Shown in pieces: positions 28,455-37,601 of a stretch of 64,000 nt of DNA; positions within the stretch are counted from its first letter, which is position 1, and every line of letters begins with the position of its first letter. The translations under genes were made by a program, and so were the position numbers. The DNA lies in contig NZ_PYBV01000021.1 of NCBI RefSeq assembly GCF_003205615.1, positions 186,001 to 250,000 on the forward strand, read 5' to 3'. This DNA comes from Micromonospora arborensis. GTDB lineage: Bacteria; Actinomycetota; Actinomycetes; Mycobacteriales; Micromonosporaceae. The notes beneath the pieces were generated by a model. The model was not told the DNA's origin. It made no database searches and saw only the letters and a list, made by a program, of their open reading frames with translations.

Positions 28455-28458
28455 TTGA

Positions 28459-29370
28459 ATGACGGAGACACAGGCGAAGTCGGGGAACACGGGGACCTCG
28501 GCCAACCCGGTCGACGAGGAGGCCGCCAAGGGCGGCACACCATCGACCGGCCGCGCGGCCGTGGGCCGGGCGACGGTCCCCGCTGACGCGCCTGCCCCGA
28601 AATTCACGAGAGCCCCGGGCATGACACCCCCGCCGGAGCCTTCCGGCGATGATGCTGGCACGGGCGACAAGACCGAGGCGTCCGCCGCCGAGGCGCCGAC
28701 ATCCGCTGTCGCCACGCCTGCGGGTCCGGCGGCGGCACCCTCGGCCCGTCCGGTGACCACCCAGCCGATCAACGTCCGGCCCGGCCAGGCGGCGTCGACT
28801 GGGACAACCGGCACCCAGCCACGGATCACACCCGGCATGACCCAACCGCAGCCGGACACGGCACGTACCTCCGCTGCCGGCCGCCCGGCCAGCGGCGGTG
28901 GCCTGCCGCCGGGCATCGGCAACCCGTCCGCCGTCGGGGCCGCCCGGGTCGGTGACGCGGTACGCGCGGCGCGTACCTCGGTCAGCTCGGCCGCGTCCCG
29001 CGGACCGCGCCGGGCGCGACTGAACCTGAAGCGGATCGACCCGTGGTCGGTGATGAAGTTCGCGTTCGCCGTCTCGGTGGTGCTCTTCATCGTCGTGGTG
29101 GTCGCCACTTCGGTGCTCTACCTGGCGCTGGACGCGATGGGCGTGTTCCAGAGCGTCAACGACAGCCTGAGCGACCTGGTCAACGCCGGCGGCGGTCAGG
29201 GCACCAGCGGCTTCCAGATCACCGCCAAGGGCGTGATCCTTAGCTCGGCGCTGATCGGCCTGGTCAACGTGGTGCTGTTCACCGCGCTGGCCACGCTGGG
29301 AGCGTTCGTCTACAACGTCTGCGCCGACCTGGTCGGCGGGATTGAGCTGACCCTCGCCGAGCGGGACTGA
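28459..29370 (+). CDS. DUF3566 membrane protein
   Basis: 303 residues. The first 190 are low complexity (Pro, Ala, Thr, Gly) and probably disordered in the cytoplasm. The DUF3566 domain starts at RRARLNLKRIDPWSVMKFAFAV (split; about 192-215) and has two membrane helices, about 200-225 and 255-290, separated by a short extracytoplasmic loop with AMGVFQSVNDSLSDL. It lies 4 bp after gyrA as in other actinobacteria (for example Rv0007 of M. tuberculosis). Function is unproven; a role at the division or envelope site has been suggested for the family. Confidence 0.9.
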   Translation: MTETQAKSGNTGTSANPVDEEAAKGGTPSTGRAAVGRATVPADAPAPKFTRAPGMTPPPEPSGDDAGTGDKTEASAAEAPTSAVATPAGPAAAPSARPVTTQPINVRPGQAASTGTTGTQPRITPGMTQPQPDTARTSAAGRPASGGGLPPGIGNPSAVGAARVGDAVRAARTSVSSAASRGPRRARLNLKRIDPWSVMKFAFAVSVVLFIVVVVATSVLYLALDAMGVFQSVNDSLSDLVNAGGGQGTSGFQITAKGVILSSALIGLVNVVLFTALATLGAFVYNVCADLVGGIELTLAERD

Positions 29371-29375
29371 GTGAC

Positions 29376-29419
29376 CGGGACGCCGGGGCACCGCGGAAAG
29401 CGGTCGCTCCGGCGTCCCG
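29376..29419 (+). terminator. Terminator after the gyrA-DUF3566 transcript
   Basis: An 11-bp perfect outer stem (29376-29386 with 29409-29419) encloses a small inner hairpin (ACCGC/GCGGT). It starts 6 bp after the DUF3566 stop. Confidence 0.8.
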
Positions 29420-29476
29420 TACTCGGGTAGGTTTTGCAGGCGGCGACGGGCCCGGCCCGCAGGCGCGGACCCCGAT

Positions 29477-29506
29477 TTGGGGCCAGCCGAGCGGATGGGT
29501 TAATCT
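29477..29506 (+). promoter_or_regulatory. Candidate tRNA-Ile promoter
   Basis: TAATCT (29501-29506) as -10 and TTGGGG (29477-29482) as -35 are separated by 18 bp; the mature tRNA begins 15 bp downstream. Confidence 0.5.
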
Positions 29507-29520
29507 TGCTCGTCGCACGC

Positions 29521-29594
29521 GGGGCTATAGCTCAGTCGGTTAGAGCGCAGAGCTGATAACTCTGAGGTCGATGGTTCGATTCCATCTAGCCCCA
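29521..29594 (+). tRNA. tRNA-Ile (GAT)
   Basis: 74-nt cloverleaf: acceptor GGGGCTA (29521-29527) pairs with TAGCCCC (29587-29593), D-loop AGCTCAGTCGGTTAGAGC, anticodon GAT at 29555-29557 within CTGATAA, and TGGTTCGATTCCA T-arm. The 3' CCA is not encoded. Confidence 0.98.
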
Positions 29595-29636
29595 CCGCAT
29601 GTCGTCCGACGGTAGTCAAGCTTGAGGGGTTGCCCC

Positions 29637-29765
29637 ATGTTCAAGAAGCTGTTGATTCTGGCTGGCGTCGTCGGCGTGGCCGCCGTCGTGTTCAACAAGA
29701 TCAAGGCCTCGAACGACGAGCGCGCCCTGTGGCACGAGGCGACCACCGCGCCCGACCTGCGCTGA
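29637..29765 (+). CDS. DLW-39-like small membrane protein
   Basis: 42 residues, starting MFKKLLILAGVVGVAAVVF, one membrane helix (about 4-20), then KIKASNDERALWHEAT. It matches the actinobacterial DLW-39 type of small protein encoded beside tRNA-Ile/tRNA-Ala near gyrA, though the DLW motif reads ALW here. ATG 29637 follows TTGAGGGG. Function unknown. Its position between two tRNA genes argues that the tRNAs and this gene may be expressed together. Confidence 0.8.
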   Translation: MFKKLLILAGVVGVAAVVFNKIKASNDERALWHEATTAPDLR

Positions 29766-29770
29766 CGCCC

Positions 29771-29802
29771 GGCCGTGGCGACGAGCGATCGACGCCACGG
29801 CC
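29771..29802 (+). terminator. Hairpin between DLW-39-like gene and tRNA-Ala
   Basis: 10-bp perfect stem (29771-29780 with 29793-29802) and a 12-nt loop, just after the small gene and 6 bp before the tRNA. No T-run follows; it could terminate transcription or guide tRNA processing. Confidence 0.55.
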
Positions 29803-29808
29803 ATCTGC

Positions 29809-29884
29809 GGGGCCCTAGCTCAACTGGCAGAGCACTGCCTTTGCAAGGCAGGGGTTAGGGGTTCGAGTCCCCTGGGCTCCACCA
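29809..29884 (+). tRNA. tRNA-Ala (TGC)
   Basis: Acceptor GGGGCCC (29809-29815) pairs with GGGCTCC (29874-29880, one G-T), anticodon TGC at 29842-29844, T-arm GGGGTTCGAGTCCCC, and an encoded CCA at 29882-29884. The D-arm is AGCTCAACTGGCAGAGC. Confidence 0.98.
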
Positions 29885-30264
29885 GCACTTTCCTTGGTTG
29901 ATCTCGGTCCGCGAGTTTCTCGCGCAGCCCGGTGAGGAGCCGCTGCGCTGGCGGCCACCTGCGCCATGGGTTCGTTGACGACATCCCCGGGGTGGAGTTT
30001 CGGGGCGGCCTGTGTTGGGCGGAGTTGGGTCCGACGCGGGATGCCTTTCCTGCGACCAGTAGCCCGAAAGCGGAGGCACCGGGCGGCCAACCTTCGTCTG
30101 AGCGTTATGACGCACAGGTATGAATATGACTCAGAGGTATATCGCTCTCTGGTAAGTCCGCCGCCGGCCCGGTCGGCGCGACACCGCCCGGCCCGGTCAG
30201 CACCACACCAGCGCCGGGCGCTCCTCCGCGCCAGCGCTGTCCGTCAACCCTCGGACCTGCTCAC
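29885..30264. other. Intergenic region after tRNA-Ala
   Basis: 380 bp. No gene, RNA or strong hairpin was recognised. A short AT-richer stretch (about 30108-30150) is the only compositional feature. The convergent CtpI-like gene ends at its right edge. Confidence 0.6.
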
Positions 30265-33200
30265 TCAGTCGCTGTCCGCCGATGGCCGTGCAGAGTCGGC
30301 CGTCTGCCCGGCACCTCGCCCAGCGGCGTTGGGTCGAGCTTCGGGGAGATGTTCCATCAGCCTGGTGAGCGCGCCGTTGGCGAAGGTGGCGCCGAGCGCC
30401 GACCCGGCGCCGATGGTCCAGCCGACCGGCCCGAGCGGGGTGCAGCCGAAGAACTGGCTCACCCCGGGCGTCTGCACCACCACGACGAGTACGCCCAGCG
30501 ACGCCGCCGTGGATGCCAGCACGGCCGGGCTGGTGCCGCCGGCCAGGATGGTCTGCCCGAGTTGGGTGCCGACCAGGGAGACCAGGGCGACCGTTCCGGC
30601 CCGCTGACGGCGTCCGGTGTACCGGGCCAACGTCCAGCCGGCGGTCGCGCCCAGCGTGGTGGCTGCCGCCCGTAGCCCGATCTCCCTGGTGAGGCTCTCG
30701 CCGAGCGCCGTGTCCGGGCCCTCTCGGAGTAGCGCGTCGGTGCGGTCCGACGCGGGCGGCCGGACCGCGATGGCCAGCGCCGGCGCCAGGTCGGTGAGCA
30801 GGTTCACCAGCAGCAGTTGCCGCCCGGTGAGCGCGGAGCGGCCGGTCGCCGCGGCGGTGAGCACACTGAACGCGATCTCGCCGAGGTTGCCACCGACCAG
30901 GATGCTGAGCGCGTGCCGCACCGACGACCACATCGCCCGCCCTTCGATCAGGGTCGCGATGATGGTTTCCAGCCGGTCGTCGGTGACCACCAGGTCGGCT
31001 GCGGCGCGCGCGGCCGGGGTGCCCCGTTGGCCGAGGGCGATGCCGACATCGGCCAGCCGGATCGCCGGGGCGTCGTTGGCACCGTCGCCGGTCATCGCCA
31101 CGGTCCGCCCGCACTTCTGCAACGCCTGGATGATCCGCACCTTGTGGGCCGGGGTGCAGCGGGCCACCACGTCGGTGTTGGCCAACCGCTCGGCGAGCGC
31201 GTCGTCGTCCAGTTGGTCGAGTTCAGCGGCGGTGACCACTCGCTGTTCGTCGTGCTCGCTGATGGTGGCGGCGATCGCCTCGGCCGTGGCCGGATGATCA
31301 CCGGTGATCATGATGGTGTGCACACCGGCCTGCCGGATTCGGCGTACCGCCGGGGCGGCGCTCTCCCGGACCCCGTCGGCGAGGGCCAGGAAACCAACGA
31401 AGGTCAGCCCACGCACGTCGGAGTCGGTCACCTTCGGGTTATCCACCTGGCACTCGGCGACCGCCAGGATCCGGTTACCCGCGCCGGCCCGATCGGCGAG
31501 CATCCGCTCCAGCTCCGCGCGGCCGGCGTCGTCCAGCGGCTCCTGACTGCCATCGGTACGCCGGGCCGAACAGCGCGGCAGCACGGTCTCTGGAGCACCC
31601 TTGACACTCAACAGCAGGTGACCGTCGGTCTCTCCGATGCTCGCGTGATAGCCGCGGGACGGCTCGAACGGCAGCCCGCCCGCAGCCCGCCAACCGGCGG
31701 CACCGGTCTGCTCCACCACCCCGGCCACTCCGGCACCCCGCCGGACCGCCCGGTCGGTCTGCAATGCCAACTCCTCCGGGTCGGCCGCGGCGGGGGTGGC
31801 GCGCAGGGCAGCGGCCAGCGTCAACTGGAGGCGGTCATCCAGCCGGTCCACCGGGGCGTACCGGCCGCCCACACTGTCGCCGACCCCGGCGAGCAGCAAC
31901 TTGCCCTCGGTGAGGGTGCCGGTCTTGTCGAAGCAGAGCACATCCACCCGACCCAGCGCCTCGATGGTGCGCGGGTTGCGGACCAACGCGCCGTGCTCGG
32001 CCAACCGCCGGGCCGCGGCCAGCTGCGCCGCGCTGACCAGAAACGGCAGCCCCTCCGGCACCGACGCCACGGCGAGGTTCGCGGCGGTCGCCGCCGTTTC
32101 GGCAAGGGGTACGCCCCGAAGCAGACCCGCGCCGGCCACCGCCACCGCAGAACCGGCAGCCAACGGGATGGCCGCGCTGGTCAACGAGCCGAGCCGGGCC
32201 TCCACCCCACTGGTCGGCGGAGCCTGCCGAACCAGCGCCAAGCTGCGTCCCGCCTCGGTGTCGTTGCCGGTCGCCACCACCACGGCGGTGCCGTGCCCGG
32301 CGGCGACGGTGGTGCCCTCGTACAACATCGAGTGTCGGTCGGCGATGGCGGCGGCCACCACCGGTCGGTTGGACTTGGCAACCGGCAGCGACTCACCGGT
32401 CAGCGACGACTCGTCCGCCTCCAGGCCCACCGACTCGAGCACACGGCAGTCGGCGGGCACCGAGTCACCCGACTCAAGGGCGATCACGTCCCCGAGGACC
32501 AGGTCCTCGGCGGCGAGAACCTGCTCGGTGCTGTCCCGGCGGACCCGTGCGGTCACCGCCGAACGGGACAACAGCTCCGCGAGGGACCGTTCCGTGTTGC
32601 GCTCGTGCACCGCCCCGATCAGGGCGGACCCACCAACCACGCTGCCCACCAGCGCGGCGTCGACAAGTGAACCGAACGACGCGGAGAGCACCGCCCCGGC
32701 GGCCAGCACCGGGGTCAGCGGGTTGGACAACTCGTCCACGAAGGCACGCAGGAGACCACCACGTCCGGATCCGGCATCGCCGTTCCCTCCGGAGCTGTGC
32801 TGCCGGCGCTGCGCCTCCGCGCTGGCCAGACCGTCCGGCGTGGTGCGCAGGTGGTCGAGCACGGTGCTGACGGGCATCAGGTGCCAGGCGGTCGCCACCG
32901 GCACCGGGGTGTCCGACTGGTCGTGCAGCCGGCGGGCCTGCCACACCCCGTTCGCGAAGGCCAACCCGGCCGCTCCGTTGACCGCGACGAGCGACCGGTG
33001 GGGCAACTGGGTCGGTGGGGCGGTCAACGCGCCCAGCGCCCCGAGACCGGTACCCGCCATGGCCAGCCGGATGTTCTGCTGAGCTGTTCGCCGGGCAGCG
33101 CCGGTCGCCTCGATCACCAAAGCCACCACCCGCAGGTCGGCACCGACCAGCAGATGTGCCCCCCACGGCGGCAGCTCCTCCGGCGCGGCGAACCCGAGAC

Positions 33201-34749
33201 CGCAGTCGGACGCGCCCAACGCCTTCCGGTCCGCGGAAACGAGCATCACCACAGCGCCGTCGCGCTGCAACGCGCGTACCGACTCGGCCAACCGGTCTCC
33301 GCCGGGCAGCATCGCGTCGGCGAAGCCGTACCGCTGCTCGTCACCGCCGGCCACGACGAGCCGCAGGCCGGCGTGTCGGGCGGCGGCCGGTAGGCCATCG
33401 ACGCCCGGCGCGGGTTCCGGCTCGACCCGCAGCAGTGCGGCGAGTCGGTCGCCGTGGGCCAGGCCGAGTAGCTGGCCGCCAGCGGACCGCAGCCGGTCGC
33501 CGTCCGGGACTGCGTCCGGGGCACTCGGGGGGAACTGATCCAGCGGTCCGAGCTGCCAGCCGTCCGCCTTGCGGGAGGCGGTCGGATCGTCCGGGTCGAA
33601 CAGCGCGAAGGCACGCTCCGCCACCTGGTCGACGTCAGCTCCGGACGCCGGCGCCAGATCGGCCAACACGCCCCGGTCCGACCCGAGTACGGCGGCGTCC
33701 AGCACGAGCGTGTCGATCCGGTCCAGCTCACGCAGCACACTGCGGTCCATCGCGATCACTCCGCGCCGGGCCAGCATCCGGCCGAGCTGGGCGGCGTACC
33801 CCTCGCGTCCGCTGCCGGGAGCCTTGGGCAACGCGGACAGGCCCAGCGCGGTGGCCCGTTTCGGCCCGGCGAACGGCATCGCCGCCGCGCCGGCCGCCGT
33901 GCCCGCGGCGAGCATCCGATTGATGTACCGCTCGACCGGGCCGTCCGGCTTCGGCCGCGGACGTTCGATCACCGGCCAGCGGGCGGTGGCTCGTTCGGCG
34001 TCGCCGGTCAGCCGTGGCTCGGCCTGCTCCCACGCGGAGAGCTGAGCCCGATCCTCACCCCACTGCACGATCCGTTGGGCGCCGTCCAGGACGATCCCCG
34101 TCCAGCGGCCGGTCAAGCCCTGCACCACCGCCTCGGCCAGCGGAAAGAGGAGGTCGGCGCGAGGGTCGGAGCGCAGTCGTTTGCCGATGAACTGGTGCAG
34201 CTTCGGTTGCAGGTCCACCGCGGAGAGCACACCGGCGACCTCGCCGGGGAGGGGCGCGAACGGCAGGATCCGAGTGGCCGCCGAGATGGTCAGGCCCAGC
34301 GCGTCCGAGGCGAGCGCGCCGAGGGTGCGTGGGGTGCGCGGACCCTCCTCCGGTGGGTGCGGCGGTGGGATCTCCGGGTCGGGCTCGTGATCGCAGGTCC
34401 GCTCGATACGGCTGATCGTGGCAATCAGGTCGCGCAGCGGCGGCTCGGGGGTCTGGACGGCAACCACCACCCGGCCGGAAGGGGCGTTTACCCGGGCCCA
34501 GGCCACCCCGGGCGTTCGCTCCAGCGCGCTCTCCACCTGACGGGCCAGCCGGTTACCGCCGTCCTGGCAGACGCCGTGTACCTCGATGTGATGCCGGCCC
34601 GGTCGGGACCAGACCCGGCGCCGCGAGAGCCCGGCCGTCCGAGCCAGCCGGGTCGCGGCCGACCCGACGGTTCGGGACGCCTCGCCGATCAGGTGCGGCA
34701 CGCCGAAGGACGGCAGGATGCGGCCGGCTGCGCGACCCGCCGCCGTCAT
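30265..34749 (-). CDS. ctpI: Giant P-type ATPase (CtpI-like cation transporter) with degenerate N-terminal ATPase module
   Basis: 1494 residues, about twice a normal P-type ATPase. Residues about 50-120 resemble a heavy-metal-associated domain without its CxxC (VCQDGG instead). About 275-600 look like a decayed P-type catalytic unit: VLDAAVLGS replaces FDKTGTLTE (D351 kept), and no intact TGDGAND is found. The working ATPase follows: LTGES near 785, phosphorylated D941 in CFDKTGTLTEG, KGAPE, and MTGDGANDAPA near 1220, with membrane helices around 650-720, 850-900 and 1260-1450. It resembles mycobacterial CtpI by size and layout. The transported ion is unknown. A small gene starts about 220 bp upstream in the opposite direction. 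Confidence 0.9.
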   Translation of the reverse strand: MTAAGRAAGRILPSFGVPHLIGEASRTVGSAATRLARTAGLSRRRVWSRPGRHHIEVHGVCQDGGNRLARQVESALERTPGVAWARVNAPSGRVVVAVQTPEPPLRDLIATISRIERTCDHEPDPEIPPPHPPEEGPRTPRTLGALASDALGLTISAATRILPFAPLPGEVAGVLSAVDLQPKLHQFIGKRLRSDPRADLLFPLAEAVVQGLTGRWTGIVLDGAQRIVQWGEDRAQLSAWEQAEPRLTGDAERATARWPVIERPRPKPDGPVERYINRMLAAGTAAGAAAMPFAGPKRATALGLSALPKAPGSGREGYAAQLGRMLARRGVIAMDRSVLRELDRIDTLVLDAAVLGSDRGVLADLAPASGADVDQVAERAFALFDPDDPTASRKADGWQLGPLDQFPPSAPDAVPDGDRLRSAGGQLLGLAHGDRLAALLRVEPEPAPGVDGLPAAARHAGLRLVVAGGDEQRYGFADAMLPGGDRLAESVRALQRDGAVVMLVSADRKALGASDCGLGFAAPEELPPWGAHLLVGADLRVVALVIEATGAARRTAQQNIRLAMAGTGLGALGALTAPPTQLPHRSLVAVNGAAGLAFANGVWQARRLHDQSDTPVPVATAWHLMPVSTVLDHLRTTPDGLASAEAQRRQHSSGGNGDAGSGRGGLLRAFVDELSNPLTPVLAAGAVLSASFGSLVDAALVGSVVGGSALIGAVHERNTERSLAELLSRSAVTARVRRDSTEQVLAAEDLVLGDVIALESGDSVPADCRVLESVGLEADESSLTGESLPVAKSNRPVVAAAIADRHSMLYEGTTVAAGHGTAVVVATGNDTEAGRSLALVRQAPPTSGVEARLGSLTSAAIPLAAGSAVAVAGAGLLRGVPLAETAATAANLAVASVPEGLPFLVSAAQLAAARRLAEHGALVRNPRTIEALGRVDVLCFDKTGTLTEGKLLLAGVGDSVGGRYAPVDRLDDRLQLTLAAALRATPAAADPEELALQTDRAVRRGAGVAGVVEQTGAAGWRAAGGLPFEPSRGYHASIGETDGHLLLSVKGAPETVLPRCSARRTDGSQEPLDDAGRAELERMLADRAGAGNRILAVAECQVDNPKVTDSDVRGLTFVGFLALADGVRESAAPAVRRIRQAGVHTIMITGDHPATAEAIAATISEHDEQRVVTAAELDQLDDDALAERLANTDVVARCTPAHKVRIIQALQKCGRTVAMTGDGANDAPAIRLADVGIALGQRGTPAARAAADLVVTDDRLETIIATLIEGRAMWSSVRHALSILVGGNLGEIAFSVLTAAATGRSALTGRQLLLVNLLTDLAPALAIAVRPPASDRTDALLREGPDTALGESLTREIGLRAAATTLGATAGWTLARYTGRRQRAGTVALVSLVGTQLGQTILAGGTSPAVLASTAASLGVLVVVVQTPGVSQFFGCTPLGPVGWTIGAGSALGATFANGALTRLMEHLPEARPNAAGRGAGQTADSARPSADSD

Positions 34750-34967
34750 CGAGGCGTACGGCTGGACGGACGTTGGCCCGGCTCCCGGTTGCTGCTGATT
34801 CTGACCTTGGCCATCTCGTCCCTCCCACCGCTCACGTCCGGCGGCCTGGCTTCCCGACCTGCCGTCCGTTATGCCCCTTCAGCGACGGAACTTTCCGCCC
34901 GTCACCGGCGCATAGACGGGGTGGGCCGTGGAATCCGACGACCATCACTGGACATGGGGAGGCCGGA

Positions 34968-35228
34968 TTGAGCACGCTGACGCGACACCTCAACGGTTCA
35001 CACGAGAACGTCCAGATGTACAACCGGCGGGTGGAGATACCGATGCTGGGCGAGGTGGCGGTGCCGCCACCGGACAAGGTCGCCTACTACGCCGGGCTCG
35101 GGGTGCTCGCCGCACTCCAGGTCATCGAGTGGCCGATCGCCCTCGTGATCACCGCCGGCCACCTGCTGGCAGACCAACATTTTTCCGGACTGGTGCGCGG
35201 GGTCGGGGATGCGTTGCAGGACGCGTGA
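34968..35228 (+). CDS. Small hypothetical protein divergent from the CtpI-like gene
   Basis: 86 residues from TTG 34968, which has GGGAGG 6 bp upstream; an internal ATG at 35016 would give 70 residues. After a polar start (LTRHLNGSHENVQMYNRR) comes PPPDKVAYYAGLGVLAALQVIEWPIALVITAGHLLA (split), with one long or two short hydrophobic helices, then an acidic tail. The pattern suggests a membrane-associated accessory. Divergent placement next to the giant P-type ATPase hints at a shared function, but this is inference. Confidence 0.7.
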   Translation: MSTLTRHLNGSHENVQMYNRRVEIPMLGEVAVPPPDKVAYYAGLGVLAALQVIEWPIALVITAGHLLADQHFSGLVRGVGDALQDA

Positions 35229-35286
35229 CGAGAGCCGGGTCACCAGCGGTTGACATGAATCCGGGTTGAGGTCGGATGCTCGGCCC

Positions 35287-36678
35287 ATGCCGAGCACAGT
35301 CGTCGCCACCGCCGTACCGGCCCCAACGGGACTGTTCGCCCCCCGCTTGCGAGCGATGACGGTGGGCAGCGTCGCCTTGATCTCGTTGCTCGCGTTCGAG
35401 GCGTTGGCGGTCGGCACGGCGATGCCGACCGTCGCCCGCAACCTGGACGGGCTGGCGCTGTACGGGATCGCGTTCGGTGGCCCGTTCGCAACGGGCGTGC
35501 TGGCCATGGTGATCTCGGGTATCTGGTGCGACGCCCGAGGGCCGCGGGGACCGATGTGGCACGGGGTCGCCTGGTTCGTGATCGGGTTGTTGATCGCCGG
35601 GACCGCCCACGCGATGGGTGCGTTGGTCGTCGGGCGGGTGGTGCAGGGGTTCGGCTCCGGGCTGCTCTCGGTGGCGCTCTACGTGATCGTCGGGCAGGCG
35701 TACCCACAGGAGTTGCACCGGCGGATCTTCGCGGCGTTCGCGGCGGCGTGGGTCGTACCGTCGCTGGTCGGGCCGGCGGTGGCCGGACTGATCGTGGAGC
35801 ACCTGGGCTGGCGGTGGGTTTTCCTCGCGGTACCGGCGGTGGCCGTGCCGGCGGTGCTGCTGATCCATCCCGGCCTGCGGTCGCTGGGGCGGAGCGCGGC
35901 GACCCGGCTGGCAGCCGGCGCGGCAGGCCGGATCGGTTGGGCGTGTGGGGCCGCGGCGAGCGCCGCACTGCTGCACATCGGGGGACAGCAGCGTGGTGGC
36001 ACCGCCCTGGTGCTTGTCGCGTTCGCCATGGTCGGCCTGCTGGTCTGTGCCCCGCGCCTGCTGCCGGACGGGTTTCTGCGGGCGGCCCGAGGGCTCCCCA
36101 CCGTGGTCGGATTGCGGGGCCTGGCGTCGGCGGCGTTCGTCGGCGCCGAGGTGGTCATCCCGTTGATGCTCTCCCGGGAGCGGAGCCTCGCACCGACCGC
36201 TGCCGGGCTGGTCCTCACGGTCGGGGCGCTGGCCTGGTCGGTGGGTTCCTGGGTGCAGGGCCGGATCCCGGTGCCGGCCTCCCGGGCCAGCCTGCCGCGC
36301 GCCGGGCTGGGCTGCATCACGGTGGGCACCGCCACGGTGGCGCTGGCCATCCGGCCCGAGTTGCCGGTGACCGTCGCCGTGGTCGGTTGGGCGTTCGCGG
36401 GCCTCGGCATGGGGCTGCTGTATCCGTCGTTGTCGGTGCTCACCCTGGAGTTGTCCGCACCTGGTGAGCAGGGCCGCAACAGCTCTTCGTTGCAACTGGC
36501 GGACTCCCTCTTCGCGGCGACCGTGCTCGCGCTGACCGGTGCCGTGCTGGCAGCGGGGAGCGGGCCCGGCCCGGCCAGCTACGCGGCGACTCTGGTGGTG
36601 GCCGCGTGCCTGGCGCTGCTCGGGGCGCTGCTGGCTGGCCGCGTCGTGGTGGGCGGCGTGGTGCGATCGGGCGGGTGA
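35287..36678 (+). CDS. MFS transporter (drug:H+ antiporter type)
   Basis: 463 residues with about 12-14 hydrophobic segments. LRAMTVGSVALISLLAFEALAVGTAMPTVARNL (split, about 25-57) matches the first helix of DHA2-like exporters with the AMP motif; VGRVVQGFGSGLLSVALYVIVGQAYP resembles motif B/C. It would use the proton gradient to export small molecules. ATG 35287 was chosen, but a TTG seven codons earlier is open; there is no clear ribosome-binding site at either, so the start is uncertain. The substrate is unknown. Confidence 0.85.
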   Translation: MPSTVVATAVPAPTGLFAPRLRAMTVGSVALISLLAFEALAVGTAMPTVARNLDGLALYGIAFGGPFATGVLAMVISGIWCDARGPRGPMWHGVAWFVIGLLIAGTAHAMGALVVGRVVQGFGSGLLSVALYVIVGQAYPQELHRRIFAAFAAAWVVPSLVGPAVAGLIVEHLGWRWVFLAVPAVAVPAVLLIHPGLRSLGRSAATRLAAGAAGRIGWACGAAASAALLHIGGQQRGGTALVLVAFAMVGLLVCAPRLLPDGFLRAARGLPTVVGLRGLASAAFVGAEVVIPLMLSRERSLAPTAAGLVLTVGALAWSVGSWVQGRIPVPASRASLPRAGLGCITVGTATVALAIRPELPVTVAVVGWAFAGLGMGLLYPSLSVLTLELSAPGEQGRNSSSLQLADSLFAATVLALTGAVLAAGSGPGPASYAATLVVAACLALLGALLAGRVVVGGVVRSGG

Positions 36679-36756
36679 TCCGGGGATTCGACACGTACGA
36701 GGGAACCGGGCAGAAATGAGAGCAACAACGGTTCACGTTCGTCTTACCGTGATGCC

Positions 36757-36951
36757 ATGTTCGCTGTCGTCACCACGGTGATCCTCTACGTCTTCGGTTT
36801 CGTCTTCCTCTACGGCGTGATCCGGCTGGGTGTCCGCCACGCGTTGGAGGACCTGGAGTTGCAACGCGCCAAGGCCCAGCGCGAAGAGGAGTTGGCGGCC
36901 GCCCGGGACCGCTCCTTCATGCGCGACAACGCCTTCCTCGCCGGCAGTTGA
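36757..36951 (+). CDS. Small single-pass membrane protein
   Basis: 64 residues: an N-terminal hydrophobic helix (about 2-25, VVTTVILYVFGFVFLYGVI) and a charged, coiled-coil-like cytoplasmic tail rich in Glu, Arg and Ala. No family recognised. There is no clear ribosome-binding site, so it may be a leaderless transcript. It follows the MFS gene by about 80 bp. Confidence 0.55.
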   Translation: MFAVVTTVILYVFGFVFLYGVIRLGVRHALEDLELQRAKAQREEELAAARDRSFMRDNAFLAGS

Positions 36952-37046
36952 GCACCGGATCGGTCCGGCCCGGGCCGGTGGCGTCCGGGGGCGTTCCGGG
37001 AGCCGCCGGGCGGTTCGGCGTGGCGGATGCGAGGATCGCACCCGTG

Positions 37047-37595
37047 ATGGGAACGCTGAAGACCGAACCGGCCCGCGCTCGCCTCGACCTGCTCGCCCCG
37101 CCGGTGGCGGAAGCCATCGCGCAGTGGCCCGCCGATGCGCCGGTGGACGTCAACGATGTGCTGGTCGCGCCGATCGACGCCGAGCTCGCCGACACGGCGG
37201 CGTTCTGCGCGGCGTACGAGGTGGGGCTGGACGTGTCGGCCAACTGTGTCGTGGTGGCCGGCAAGCGTGAGGGTGTCGTCCGCTACGCGGCCTGCATCGT
37301 CCTGGCCACCACCCGGGCCGACGTGAACGGGGTGGCCCGGCGGGCGCTGGACGTGCGCAAGGCGAGCTTCGCCCCGATGGACGACGCGGTCGAGTTGACC
37401 GGCATGGAGTACGGCGGCATCACCCCGATCGGGCTGCCGGCGCAGTGGCCGATCCTGGTGGACGCGCGGGTCGTCGCCACACCGCACGTGATCATCGGGT
37501 CCGGTGTGCGGCACAGCAAGATCGCGCTGCCGGGGCCGGCGTTGGGCGCGTTGCCTGGCGCGCAGGTGGTGGAAGGCCTGGCCAGGCCGGCATGA
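37047..37595 (+). CDS. YbaK/EbsC-type aminoacyl-tRNA deacylase
   Basis: 182 residues. The YbaK/ProX fold is indicated by NCVVVAGKREGVVRYAACIVLATTRADVNGVARR (split, about 65-100), with the conserved Lys in AGKREG, and by MEYGGITPIGLPAQWPILVDARV and IIGSGVRHSKIAL. Enzymes of this type hydrolyse mischarged tRNAs such as Cys-tRNA(Pro). That a prolyl-tRNA synthetase gene lies 2 kb away is suggestive but they are not in one operon. The start at ATG 37047 is preferred over longer in-frame extensions without similarity. Confidence 0.88.
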   Translation: MGTLKTEPARARLDLLAPPVAEAIAQWPADAPVDVNDVLVAPIDAELADTAAFCAAYEVGLDVSANCVVVAGKREGVVRYAACIVLATTRADVNGVARRALDVRKASFAPMDDAVELTGMEYGGITPIGLPAQWPILVDARVVATPHVIIGSGVRHSKIALPGPALGALPGAQVVEGLARPA

Positions 37596-37601
37596 CCAGC
37601 G

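Noticed and set aside
25887..29108. 1073-codon open frame antisense to gyrA
   Set aside because: Mirror frame of a high-GC gene; composition of Asp, Val, Leu, Arg without any domain, and gyrA is certain.
31439..31447. DnaA box TTATCCACC inside the CtpI-like gene, and a similar one in yidD
   Set aside because: Single isolated near-matches in coding sequence, expected by chance; not treated as sites.
30817..32670. 617-codon plus-strand open frame inside the CtpI-like gene
   Set aside because: Opposite-strand shadow of a well-recognised ATPase.
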